Source of the DNA: Verrucomicrobiota bacterium
GTDB taxonomy: Bacteria; Verrucomicrobiota; Verrucomicrobiae; Chthoniobacterales; UBA10450
Assembly: GCA_003219495.1 (NCBI GenBank)
Contig: QHOZ01000040.1
Coordinates: 1-44,018 of the forward strand
Direction: 5' to 3'
Length of the DNA stretch: 44,018 bases
How positions within the stretch are numbered: the stretch's first letter is position 1; every line of letters starts with the position of its first letter. Below the pieces are notes generated by a model. It was not told the DNA's origin and searched no databases. It saw only the letters and a program-made list of their open reading frames with translations. Made by a program: the position numbers and the translations under genes. This document shows positions 1 through 8,321 of the stretch, piece by piece.

Positions 1-421
1 CTTTTGCCGGCGAAGGAATGCTCAGCTGCGCGCTAAACAATTGTTTGCCGTCGGTCATATCAATCGCGCCGTCGCCAATTTTTTGAATGCGCAAGATGAG
101 CGCGACCGGAGAATTCGGAGCCTGCAACGTGACGCTGTCGCCTTCGGTCACCGTTTTGCCATTGATCACCGCGAGACGCGGATGGCCGAGGGCAATCGCG
201 CTTACGCGAACCATGTCGGCACTCAAGTTGATCGTGATCGGGGCGGGATTTCCGCCGGATCCGGGTGAGGCGAGGCTTTGCGTCCTTGCGCGGATGAAAG
301 TTGGGAGCTGCAGGGTTTGCCCTTCCTTGTCTCGATATTGGCGAAAAATGATACCGCCAACTGATAACAACATCGCTCCGATAACCGCGCCATAAAACAG
401 CCAGCGACTGTTTCCGGACAT
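1..421 (-). CDS. Membrane-anchored protein of unknown function (3' end outside window)
   Basis: This gene runs off the left edge, so only about 140 N-terminal residues are visible. Residues about 6-22 form one hydrophobic segment (LFYGAVIGAMLLSVGG), followed by a short basic stretch and a beta-rich periplasmic-type region. That region contains LAVINGKTVTEGDSV and VALILRIQKIGDGAI. The pattern of 'own-sequence, NGK, EGD' resembles the small beta domains of PilP/GspC-like secretion or pilus assembly proteins, but this is only a resemblance. The ATG at 421 was chosen because AAAGGTG lies about 9 bases upstream. In-frame ATGs at 493 and 541 would add up to 40 residues, and the open frame extends to about 628. 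It lies on the same strand downstream of the SIS isomerase gene, with about 210 bases between them. Confidence 0.6.
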   Translation of the reverse strand, partial: MSGNSRWLFYGAVIGAMLLSVGGIIFRQYRDKEGQTLQLPTFIRARTQSLASPGSGGNPAPITINLSADMVRVSAIALGHPRLAVINGKTVTEGDSVTLQAPNSPVALILRIQKIGDGAIDMTDGKQLFSAQLSIPSPAK

Positions 422-632
422 GGTGTTCGCACCTTTGAGGACAAAGGGAGAGTCATTCGCCTCGGGCGAGGACCGACTCTCCGGCGCGTCCATTGAGACA
501 AGGAGCCGCTCAGGTGGAACCTGGTTCGGAACCAGTTGCATAAGACTCGCGAAAGCATCGGGCGCGCCACGCGCTGGGCCCGAACGATTTAACGCGGCCT
601 TTACCGAAAAAGTGCGGAGCCAAATCCGCTAA

Positions 633-1211
633 TTATTTTCGAGGCAGCTGTGATTCGCACATCTCGCAGATGACGTGAAGAACGAATTTATGCGCTTCTT
701 GAATGCGCGCGGTCGCATCGCCTTTGATCACAAGGTCGACATCGGCGAAACCGGCGCTTGAACCGCCGTCGCGTCCGAGCAATGCGATCGTTTTTAATTT
801 TTGCTCGCGCGCTTGCTCCAGGGCGCGTCGAATGTTTTTGGATTTGCCGCTCGTGCTGATCGCGATCAACACATCGCCTTCATTGCCAAACGCGCGAATT
901 TGGCGCGCGAAAATTTCTTCGAAGCCGTAATCGTTTCCGGTGGCGGTAATCAAACTGCCACCCTGCGACAAATTCATTGCCGGATACGGGCGGCGATCTT
1001 CGACAAAACGACACGCGAGCTCGGTGCAAAAATCCGCCGCGTCCGCGGCGCTGCCACCATTGCCGCACACCAAGACTTTTTTGCCACTCGTTAGGCAAGC
1101 GAGGATCAACTCCGCCGCTTTCGCGATTTGCGCTTCAAGATCGACAATCGATTGGAGCGTTTTCGTCGCGTCGGTAATCGCGCTCTTCAGGATGTCGGAT
1201 GAACTGCGCAT
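633..1211 (-). CDS. gmhA: Phosphoheptose isomerase-type SIS domain protein (GmhA family)
   Basis: 192 residues, the usual GmhA length. The family converts sedoheptulose 7-phosphate to D-glycero-D-manno-heptose 7-phosphate for LPS inner-core or S-layer heptose in the cytoplasm. The SIS fold is clear: VLVCGNGGSAADA at about 46-58 (sugar-phosphate loop), ISTSGKSKNI near 117-126, and ARIQEAHKFVLH near the C-terminus. The last carries the Gln and His that bind metal in E. coli GmhA. One oddity: the helix that normally reads AADAxHFxxE is AADAADFCTE here, so the usual His ligand is Asp. The Glu four residues on is kept. DiaA-like regulatory SIS proteins are an alternative. The start is 13 bases downstream of tRNA-Val on the same strand, so the two may share a transcript. 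No clear Shine-Dalgarno site. Confidence 0.82.
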   Translation of the reverse strand: MRSSSDILKSAITDATKTLQSIVDLEAQIAKAAELILACLTSGKKVLVCGNGGSAADAADFCTELACRFVEDRRPYPAMNLSQGGSLITATGNDYGFEEIFARQIRAFGNEGDVLIAISTSGKSKNIRRALEQAREQKLKTIALLGRDGGSSAGFADVDLVIKGDATARIQEAHKFVLHVICEMCESQLPRK

Positions 1212-1224
1212 GGCGGGAAAAAGA

Positions 1225-1299
<75 letters not shown>

Positions 1300-1367
1300 G
1301 TTGCAAGCGGAGTGATAAATGATCAGTGATCGAAGATCAGTCAAGCGCCGGGCGGGCGAGGTCGGTC

Positions 1368-1919
1368 TTACGCCGCCAGCTTCGCGGCTTCTTTGTGGCC
1401 GAGAATTCGCACGGTTTCTTTGAGCTGCTCAACCTTGAGCGGTTTTTTCAAAACCGTGATCGGCCCTTTCATCAAAATGCGATCGAGCATCGCGCTGTCG
1501 GGATAACCGGTAATGATGATGATCGGACAATCCGGTTGGTCTTCCTTGATCGCATCGTAAACGTCGTCCGCCGGACCATCCGGTAATTTCAAATCGAGAA
1601 ACACGAGATCGAATTTTTGTTTCTCGAGCGCGGCGAGCGCTTCTTTCACGGTGCCGACAACGACGCGGCTAAATCCGATTTTGCGGAGGAACAATTTAAA
1701 AAGGTTTTGCAAACTCTCGTCATCATCCACCACGAGAACAGTCGGCTGGCCGGACTTGTCTTCCTTGAGGATATCCTTGTCGAGGGAGGATTTTTTAATG
1801 CGCCAACGGCCACCGATTTGGATGGCGGGGAGCTGGCCGCGTTGAACGAGATAATAAACGGTCGGCAACGGGATCCGGAGATATTTGGCCGTTTCCTTTA
1901 CCGTTAAAAGGTTGTGCAT
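1368..1919 (-). CDS. Excisionase-type HTH fused to a response-regulator receiver domain
   Basis: 183 residues from the ATG at 1919; a TTG 36 bases upstream is possible but less likely. Residues about 1-50 (LLTVKETAKYLRIP...VYYLVQRGQLPAIQIGGRWRI) are a MerR/excisionase-like winged helix (HTH_17), with the typical recognition-helix and GRWR wing. Residues about 60-178 are a CheY-like receiver. It has the acidic cluster VVDDDE, the phospho-acceptor Asp in LVFLDLKLPD, the switch Thr in IIIITG, and the conserved Lys in VLKKP. The order is unusual: most response regulators put the receiver first and use other output domains. Presumably it binds DNA in response to phosphorylation by an unlinked histidine kinase. 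Target and signal are not visible. No kinase gene is adjacent. Confidence 0.85.
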   Translation of the reverse strand: MHNLLTVKETAKYLRIPLPTVYYLVQRGQLPAIQIGGRWRIKKSSLDKDILKEDKSGQPTVLVVDDDESLQNLFKLFLRKIGFSRVVVGTVKEALAALEKQKFDLVFLDLKLPDGPADDVYDAIKEDQPDCPIIIITGYPDSAMLDRILMKGPITVLKKPLKVEQLKETVRILGHKEAAKLAA

Positions 1920-1963
1920 GGCAGGAAAATCACCAATTCGCGGGAAAATGGGCAAGACATTTC

Positions 1964-2001
1964 GCTCAGCTGAGCATTATAAATTCTATAATCGATGTCA
2001 A
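1964..2001 (-). promoter_or_regulatory. Possible promoter and palindromic operator upstream of the HTH-receiver gene
   Basis: The region holds a perfect 12-base palindrome, GCTCAGCTGAGC, at 1964-1975. On the minus strand there is an exact TTGACA (2001-1996) and TATAAT (1981-1976), but only 14 bases separate them, shorter than the usual 16-18. The palindrome sits just downstream of the TATAAT on the minus strand, a typical place for a repressor site. The hexamers are suggestive; the spacing weakens the case. Confidence 0.35.
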
Positions 2002-2091
2002 TTCTTTTCTCCCTAGCAAGCGCGAATTTCCCAAGGAGCGGGCACTCGCGACTGGACAACACCGCCCCTGAGAGTGACTATTCGATTTTCG

Positions 2092-2705
2092 ATGAGCGCA
2101 CTTTTCTTCAAGCGATTCTTGAAACGCCCCTTCCAGATCGCCTCCATTGTGCCCAGCTCCAAGGCGCTCGTTGAACGCGTCGCGGACAAGATTGACTTCG
2201 AGCGGGCCCGCGTCATCGCCGAATACGGACCGGGCGAAGGCGTGCATTCCCGGGAAATCGCGCGCCGGATGCGCCCGGATTGCCAGCTGCTTCTTTTCGA
2301 GATCGATGCTGCATTCTCGCGGGATCTGCAACGTCAGTTCAGCGATGATCCACGCGTTCACGTAATCAATGACAACGCGGCGCGATTGCCCGCGGCCTTG
2401 AGCGAACGCGGAATCGATGTCTGCGATTACATCGTCTCCGGAATTCCGTTCAGCATTCTGCAGATCGACAAGAAGCGCGCGCTTCTCCAACAAACGCACG
2501 ATGCGCTCGCGCCCGGCGGACGATTCATCATCTATCAAGTGACCAACGAGCTGAAGCAGCACGCCAAAATTTTCGAGCACGCCGAGTCCGAGTATTTCCT
2601 GCAAAACATTCCGCCGATGTTCATCACCGTTTTTGAAAGAACGAACGGTCGCAACGGCAATTCCGAAATGTCGATGCAGGAAAGCGGTAGCTCGGCAAAT
2701 AAAGC

Positions 2706-2709
<4 letters not shown>
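2092..2709 (+). CDS. SAM-dependent methyltransferase, phospholipid N-methyltransferase-like
   Basis: 205 residues from the ATG at 2092; a GTG at 2074 in the same frame would add six. The family (COG3963; rRNA dimethylase/phospholipid methyltransferase-like) uses S-adenosylmethionine. Visible features are FQIASIVPSSKAL at the N-terminus, motif I as VIAEYGPGEGVHSREI (glycine-rich SAM loop), an acidic residue after LLLFEID, then VSGIPFSIL and a LAPGGRFIIYQVT strand. SGIPF replaces the NPPY/NLPY of DNA and RNA methyltransferases, which fits the phospholipid-type group. Its last bases overlap the fumarase start (ATGA), so the two genes are probably co-transcribed. The substrate cannot be told from sequence. 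Confidence 0.7.
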
Positions 2710-4102
<1,393 letters not shown>

Positions 4103-4104
4103 CG

Positions 4105-4611
4105 ATGTCGATCCAGAAAATTTTCGCCACCGGTATGCTCGCGGCTGGCCTAACGAACGGAGCTCTCGCTGCCGATCCGCGCCCCGATGTTTCGCAAATC
4201 ATTACCAAGACCGATGCGATCGCGATTTTAGGCGAAGCGGTGAAAGATCCGAGTCCGCGCAGCGGCGACGGCACGGACGGCTATTACTCTAAGTGCAATT
4301 ATTACACGGAGCGCCGCGGCAAATCACTGGTGATTCGTCTGCAATTGCCCGGACCAAACGCGATCCCGCCGCGCAGTCAGCTTGATCTTTTGACCGAGGC
4401 CAGTGGCGCGATGGAGAAAGTTTCCGGAATAGGTGACGTTGCGCAGATGTCGATCACCACCGGCGATAGCGGATTCGCGTCGCGCGTGTTGATGCTTTAC
4501 GTCGCCAAGGGCAACGCGTTTCTTACGATCGGCCTTGGCGGTTTTGCCGATGACGCGGTTGCGCTGGAAAAAGCAAAAACGGTTGCGCAAAAACTTCTCG
4601 AGCGTCTTTGA
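4105..4611 (+). CDS. Secreted protein of unknown function
   Basis: 168 residues from the ATG at 4105, two bases after the fumarase stop, so probably in the same operon. The N-terminus (IFATGMLAAGLTNGALAADP) is a signal peptide with a likely cut after ALA. The mature part has TDAIAILGEAVKDP, a CNYYTERRGKSLVIRLQ strand and a predicted ordered C-terminus ending AKTVAQKLLERL. The layout (start-of-domain 'AxILGxxV', later 'GIGDxA', 'VAKGNAFLTIGL') is like small periplasmic proteins of the DUF3558 type, but I do not recognise it firmly. One copy of the GATCGACA word (minus strand) overlaps its start codon and another lies at 4448. Confidence 0.7.
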   Translation: MSIQKIFATGMLAAGLTNGALAADPRPDVSQIITKTDAIAILGEAVKDPSPRSGDGTDGYYSKCNYYTERRGKSLVIRLQLPGPNAIPPRSQLDLLTEASGAMEKVSGIGDVAQMSITTGDSGFASRVLMLYVAKGNAFLTIGLGGFADDAVALEKAKTVAQKLLERL

Positions 4612-4642
4612 CCAAGAGGAGCGGCGGCCTTAGATCGACATC

Positions 4643-5020
4643 ATGGTGGCGAAACTCGACGGACCGCGATTCTCCGGCGGCGCCAACATTGCGCTGAAAT
4701 GCCCGGCGCACACTTACGAGGAGACGGTCGCGTTTTATCGCGACACGCTCGCGCTGCCGTTGATCGAAGAGGAAGCGGACGGTTGCATTTTTCAATTTGG
4801 TCCGAACCGTTTGTGGATCGATAAAGTCCCGAATCTCAGTCATCCCGACATCTGGCTCGAGATTGAAACGAACGACACCGACGCGGCGGCGTCGTTTTTA
4901 AAAGTGCAGGGCGTAACGCGGCGCGATGAAGTCGAGCAATTGCGCGAAGATTTTAACGGCTTCTTCGTTTCCGATCCGAGCGGTGTGGTTCACCTCGTTG
5001 TCGGACCGGAAGAAGTTTGA
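4643..5020 (+). CDS. VOC (glyoxalase/dioxygenase) superfamily protein
   Basis: 125 residues, the length of a single-domain VOC protein. The two beta-alpha-beta-beta-beta modules are visible: ALKCPAHTYEETVAFYRDTLALPLIEEEADGCIFQFGPNRLWID in the first half, and IWLEIETNDTDAAASFLKVQGV followed by GFFVSDPSGVVHLVVG in the second. VSDPSGVVHLV is the typical C-terminal strand. The metal-ligand pattern is incomplete, so the activity cannot be named; lactoylglutathione lyase, fosfomycin resistance and extradiol dioxygenase relatives all share this fold. The GATCGACA word ends 2 bases before its ATG. It converges with the acetyltransferase gene, 14 bases away. Confidence 0.8.
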   Translation: MVAKLDGPRFSGGANIALKCPAHTYEETVAFYRDTLALPLIEEEADGCIFQFGPNRLWIDKVPNLSHPDIWLEIETNDTDAAASFLKVQGVTRRDEVEQLREDFNGFFVSDPSGVVHLVVGPEEV

Positions 5021-5034
5021 GCGATTCCCGGATC

Positions 5035-5580
5035 TTAGACGTGTCGACCGGTGATGGTCAGGTCGCGTTCGTCCTCATCGAGTCGCGCGATCCGCGGCAA
5101 ATGCCCCCATTTTTCGAACCCGAGTTGCGCAAACAAATTTAAGCTCGGTTCGTTGTGGGCGAAAATAAGGCCGACGATTGCATTGATCTGGAGCGACGGG
5201 GCGCGCCGGATCGCTTCGCTGAGCAACGTTCGCGCAACTCCGCGACGCCTGAATTTTTGGTCGACGTAAACGCTCACTTCGGCAGTGCCGCGATAAGCGC
5301 AGCGCGGCAGAAACGGTTTGAGCGTGAGCCAGCCTGCGATCTGGCGGTCGATTTCCAAAACCCAAAACGGATGTCGATCCGGCGAATGTTGCTTCAGCCA
5401 ATCGCGTCGATCGTTCAATGTGACCTGCTCCAATTGCGCGGTCGCCATGCGCGATCGAATGGCGGCGTTATAAATCCGAATGATCGCCGGCAGATCCACT
5501 TCCCGCGCGTCGCGAATGCGCACGTGTTCGGGAGCGGCGGTGTGTGACCGCCGAACTTCTGTCGCAACTGCGCTGCTCAT
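5035..5580 (-). CDS. GNAT acetyltransferase, phosphinothricin-acetyltransferase-like
   Basis: 181 residues from the ATG at 5580; the frame is open upstream to 5679 but that extension is arginine-rich and shows no family similarity. GNAT enzymes move acetyl from acetyl-CoA to an amine. Family landmarks: RIRDAREVDLPAIIRIYNAAI at the start of the domain, WVLEIDRQIAGWLTLKPF, AEVSVYVDQKFRRRGVARTLLSEAI (the acetyl-CoA pyrophosphate loop, Q/RxxGxA form), and NAIVGLIFAHNEPSLNLFAQLGFEKWGHLP. This is the COG1247 pattern that includes Pat/Bar and MnaT. The true substrate may be an amino acid such as methionine sulfone or something unrelated. It lies downstream of the YycJ-like gene on the same strand. 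Confidence 0.85.
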   Translation of the reverse strand: MSSAVATEVRRSHTAAPEHVRIRDAREVDLPAIIRIYNAAIRSRMATAQLEQVTLNDRRDWLKQHSPDRHPFWVLEIDRQIAGWLTLKPFLPRCAYRGTAEVSVYVDQKFRRRGVARTLLSEAIRRAPSLQINAIVGLIFAHNEPSLNLFAQLGFEKWGHLPRIARLDEDERDLTITGRHV

Positions 5581-5666
5581 GCTGCCGGGAAAAATGCGTT
5601 CTCGAACGTGGCTTGAAACGCTCCGACTTCGGTTTCGCCGATTCGGAAGCGCGGACTGACCGCGGA

Positions 5667-6378
5667 TTAGCTCGCGCAAAAAACTTCGGTGTCGATCTTG
5701 CCGAGTTTGTTCAGGGCCCCGCGCACGGTCTCGATCGCAAGCTCAGGGGTATTGCAATCGCGACTCAAATGTCCGAGCACAACGCGATCGATTTTTCCGG
5801 GAAGCAATTCTTCAACGACGGTAGCAGCGGCGTTGTTGGAGAGATGACCGTGACGTGATTGGATGCTTTTCGTCGTGATTGGTCTCGATGACCAGCGTGT
5901 GAACGTGGCGCAATCGCTCGACGATCATCTTCGTCGCGTAACCGAGATCGGTGATGAATCCGAGTCCGCTCGCGCCGGCATAAAATGCGAAGCCGACGGG
6001 ATCGACCGCGTCGTGCGGCACGGGAAACGTTTGCACGATGATGTCGCAAATCTTGAACTCGGCGCCGGTGCGAAAGATTCGCCAGTTCCGATGTCGATCT
6101 AAAGAGCAACCGCAACGCACCGCCTCGGCGGTTTGCGAGTTCGCGTAAACGGGGATGTCGAGTTTGCGGCAAAGCACTTCGAGACCGCAAACGTGATCGC
6201 CATGTTCATGCGTGAGCAGGACGCCATCGAGCTGTTCGGGATTCACCCCGCATTGCTCAAGGCGCAGAACGATTTGGCGCGCGCTCAAGCCACCATCGAT
6301 CAAAATTTTGCAATGATCGGTGGCGACGAGCGCGCTGTTTCCGGCACTCCCGCTGCCGAGCATCGTCAAACTGAACAC
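5667..6378 (-). pseudogene. YycJ/WalJ-like metallo-beta-lactamase-fold hydrolase, frame broken by a deletion of about 44 bp
   Basis: The N-terminal part (6378 to 5865) is a normal MBL-fold protein: SLTMLGSGSAGNSALV, then the metal-binding LLTHEHGDHVCGL, and FITDLGYATKMIVERL...LVIETNHDEK. This frame then runs into a stop at 5812. The rest continues in a second frame: IQSRHGHLSNNAAATVVEELLPGKIDRVVLGHLSRDCNTPELAI... to the TAA at 5669-5667. Relatives have about 15 extra residues (…RPWSxKQR…) between NHDEK and the SRHGHLSN motif. A single loss of about 44 bases at 5864/5865 accounts for both the gap and the frame. The family is a 5'-exonuclease/phosphodiesterase-like hydrolase, linked in Firmicutes to WalRK signalling and mismatch repair. 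As written the protein would be truncated at 188 residues. Confidence 0.88.
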
Positions 6379-6400
6379 TGCGGTATTTAGAGACCGTGTT

Positions 6401-7129
6401 TCAGTTTTCGCAAATTAAATTCACGCGGCGGGAAAAAATTTCTCCGGCCGGAAGCGCGAGAATATGTTTTTTCTTGTCGCAATAATCGAGCGAACGGAAT
6501 CGGCGAATCTCGTCGAGACGGCGCATCCGGTTAAGCGTATCGAGATAGTGCGTGTAACTGGAAGCGAGCTCCGTCGTTTCCAAATACCGCGCGCGGAGGT
6601 TGCGATCGTTAAATGCGTCCGGGCATTGGCGCTCAAACAAATGAAACCGCAGCCAGCGGCGATCCGTTCGCGAGACGCGCTGGGTCTTACGGAAGAACGC
6701 GACAAACAGGAGCAGCACCAAATACGTATCGACCTGTGACTGAAGCTCGAGATTGCGCGCGAAATCTTCCGCATCGATCGCGCGCGCGCCATTCTTGAAT
6801 TGGAGCGCGGCGTGCAGCGCGTGATTGATTTCTTCTACGAAGGTGATGAGCGAGCGAATATTTCGATCGCTCAAGCCCGCGCGCGGATCGTGACGCTCGA
6901 GTTGTTCGATCAACCAGCGCGAATAATAGATCCCGACGTAGAGACGATCGTCGGCCGTGCGCAAAAATGTTCGGGCGAGCTCGCTCAGTTCGCGCGCCGA
7001 TTTGCCCGCGAGGATCGACAACTCCCGGCAGCGATAGCGATCGATCAGGCAATCTTCCAAATTAATGCCGACCTGCGCGTAAGTGCGCTCGAACAGTTTT
7101 TGAATTTGGCTGAAGAGCGTTTCGTTCAC
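6401..7129 (-). CDS. Unknown protein, second gene of an overlapping pair
   Basis: 242 residues, mostly predicted helical, no signal peptide or membrane segment. Recognisable stretches are ADDRLYVGIYYSRWLIEQLERHDPRAGLSDRNIRSLITFVEEINHALHAAL, then a long charged helix and TELASSYTHYLDTLNRMRRLDEIRRFRSLDYCDKKKHIL. I do not recognise a named family. The H/E-containing segment FVEEINHALH might be catalytic or metal-binding, but this is a guess. It starts inside the stop codon of the preceding gene (ATGA overlap at 7126-7129), which argues that the two products act together. It ends 22 bases before the YycJ-like gene start, so all three may be one transcript. Confidence 0.75.
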   Translation of the reverse strand: MNETLFSQIQKLFERTYAQVGINLEDCLIDRYRCRELSILAGKSARELSELARTFLRTADDRLYVGIYYSRWLIEQLERHDPRAGLSDRNIRSLITFVEEINHALHAALQFKNGARAIDAEDFARNLELQSQVDTYLVLLLFVAFFRKTQRVSRTDRRWLRFHLFERQCPDAFNDRNLRARYLETTELASSYTHYLDTLNRMRRLDEIRRFRSLDYCDKKKHILALPAGEIFSRRVNLICEN

Positions 7130-7818
7130 AGGACCAGCTTCGGCCGCGCATCTTCATCGAGATGCAGCAAGCGATCGGAAAGATCGTTGAGCGCGAGACG
7201 AACATCGTGAAATCGGCCGGCGAGTCCGGCAAAAACGTCGTTCAGTTCGCAACGGCGCGCGGTTTCGTGCGAAGCGACTAGTTGATAATTCGTCCGGCCG
7301 ATCTGTTCGTAAAATTCGATGTCCGGCGCTCCGCTGAGACTTCGGCGTTGGGTGTTCTCGTGAAAAATGCCGCTGATGAAGAGCGAATAATTTCCGGCAT
7401 GCGCGCGAAGGAGAAAACTTTGCTCCGGCGTCGCCCGTTTCAGCGCAATCAACATGTCGGAAATATATTGGTGCGCGCAGTTGTCGATCTTGTCGGGCGA
7501 CTGCAACTGATTCGCTCGCGAGAAAGTTTCGAGCAGCGAGCCGACATAATCGGAAAGTTTGCGATCCCCGATTCCAGCTTGTCGCAGAACGTGTCGGGCG
7601 AGCACATAAAAATAGAACTGCGAGGAGATGCGCAATTGACCGGCATTGTTGAGAATCGTTTCGACCAATTTTGGATGATCGAGAATCGAATCCAGCGTTT
7701 CGCCATCGCTCAAAAGATCGACAAGCGAAACGTGATCGTTAGGGGAACGGCTAAGGGTGCGGACAATGAAATCGAAGTCCGTGGCGGTGAAACGCGCCCG
7801 ACAATTTGCCCTAATCAT
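7126..7818 (-). CDS. Unknown helical protein, first gene of an overlapping pair
   Basis: 230 residues, soluble and helical. Features: ARFTATDFDFIVRTLSR near the start, SLVDLLSDGETLDSILDHPKLVETILNN, then FYFYVLARHVLRQAGIGDRKLSDYVGSLLETFS, and LLRAHAGNYSLFISGIFHENTQRRSLSGAPDIEFYEQIGRTNYQLVASHE. The C-terminus has a likely coiled coil (LNDVFAGLAGRFHDVRLALNDLSDRLLHL). No known domain is evident to me. Its stop overlaps the start of the 6401-7129 gene, so they are translationally linked. The upstream 181 bases to tRNA-Ser show no further gene; one GATCGACA copy lies there at 7976. Confidence 0.75.
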   Translation of the reverse strand: MIRANCRARFTATDFDFIVRTLSRSPNDHVSLVDLLSDGETLDSILDHPKLVETILNNAGQLRISSQFYFYVLARHVLRQAGIGDRKLSDYVGSLLETFSRANQLQSPDKIDNCAHQYISDMLIALKRATPEQSFLLRAHAGNYSLFISGIFHENTQRRSLSGAPDIEFYEQIGRTNYQLVASHETARRCELNDVFAGLAGRFHDVRLALNDLSDRLLHLDEDARPKLVL

Positions 7819-7999
7819 CGCACTATCCCTTCTCCGAGCATTGACGATGCCGCAGCCAATTTTCTTCGGTCGAAGTATTATTTGGAACGGCGGCCTTCGT
7901 CAAGAATCGGCGAAGCATTTGCAAAGCGAGCCGGCCATTAGATAATGACCCGCTCAATTTGGATCGGCGGCTGATTGTCGATCTAGCGCAGCGAAAAAG

Positions 8000-8089
8000 G
8001 GAAGGGTGGCTGAGTCCGGTTTAAGGCACTCGACTCGAAATCGAGCGTGGGGCAACCCACCGTGGGTTCGAATCCCACCCCTTCCGCCA
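8000..8089 (+). tRNA. tRNA-Ser (anticodon CGA), CCA encoded
   Basis: A type II (long variable arm) tRNA of 90 nt. The acceptor stem GGAAGGG pairs with CCCTTCC. The anticodon stem CTCGA/TCGAG encloses the loop CTCGAAA, giving anticodon CGA (codon UCG). A variable stem-loop (GTGGGGCAACCCAC) follows, then the T-arm GTGGG-TTCGAAT-CCCAC, discriminator G and an encoded CCA. Confidence 0.96.
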
Positions 8090-8168
8090 GTTTTTACCTC
8101 TTCCGCGCCGCCTTCGCCAAGACTGCGGCTTGCCGAGCAGCGGCGGGAAAAATGTAACAAAATTCGGC

Positions 8169-8198
8169 TTGATTTGGCGCGATTTCGCACCGCATATT
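8169..8198 (+). promoter_or_regulatory. Putative sigma-70 promoter of nrdJ
   Basis: TTGATT at 8169-8174 and CATATT at 8193-8198, separated by 18 bases, each one or two changes from the sigma-70 consensus. The -10 element lies inside the first NrdR-like box, which is the usual arrangement for repression by NrdR. The transcript would have a 5' leader of roughly 115 bases. Confidence 0.5.
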
Positions 8199-8234
8199 GT
8201 GTATCCGCCGGAGGCCCTCCGCTATAACTTGTTG
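8187..8234 (+). promoter_or_regulatory. Tandem NrdR-type boxes upstream of nrdJ
   Basis: GCACCGCATATTGTGT at 8187-8202 matches the NrdR consensus ACACWATATATWGTGT at about 12 of 16 positions. A weaker copy, CCGCTATAACTTGTTG at 8219-8234, matches at about 10 of 16. The start-to-start distance is 32 bases, about three helical turns, which is the spacing known for NrdR box pairs ahead of ribonucleotide reductase genes. No nrdR gene is in the window. Confidence 0.6.
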
Positions 8235-8258
8235 TTCGCCCGAATTCACAGGTTATTA

Positions 8259-8320
8259 GCGGGGCTGTTGGCAGAAATTCACCGCTCATTCACAAACCCT
8301 TAACCGAAAAGAAGCCCCGC
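8259..8320 (+). promoter_or_regulatory. Inverted repeat reaching to the nrdJ start codon
   Basis: GCGGGGCT at 8259-8266 is perfectly complementary to AGCCCCGC at 8313-8320, whose last base is one position before the nrdJ ATG (8322). The 46-base loop is long, but an 8-base GC-rich stem abutting the start codon could hide the ribosome-binding region. There is no Shine-Dalgarno sequence otherwise. Chance pairing cannot be excluded. Confidence 0.35.
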
Positions 8321-8321
8321 C

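Noticed and set aside
7819..7999. A short plus-strand frame before tRNA-Ser
   Set aside because: The frame overlaps the start region of the 7126-7818 gene, has no start signals and no recognisable product.
8090..8321. Cobalamin riboswitch ahead of nrdJ
   Set aside because: No B12-box or the conserved riboswitch core was seen in the 230-base leader; the NrdR boxes account for the visible signals.
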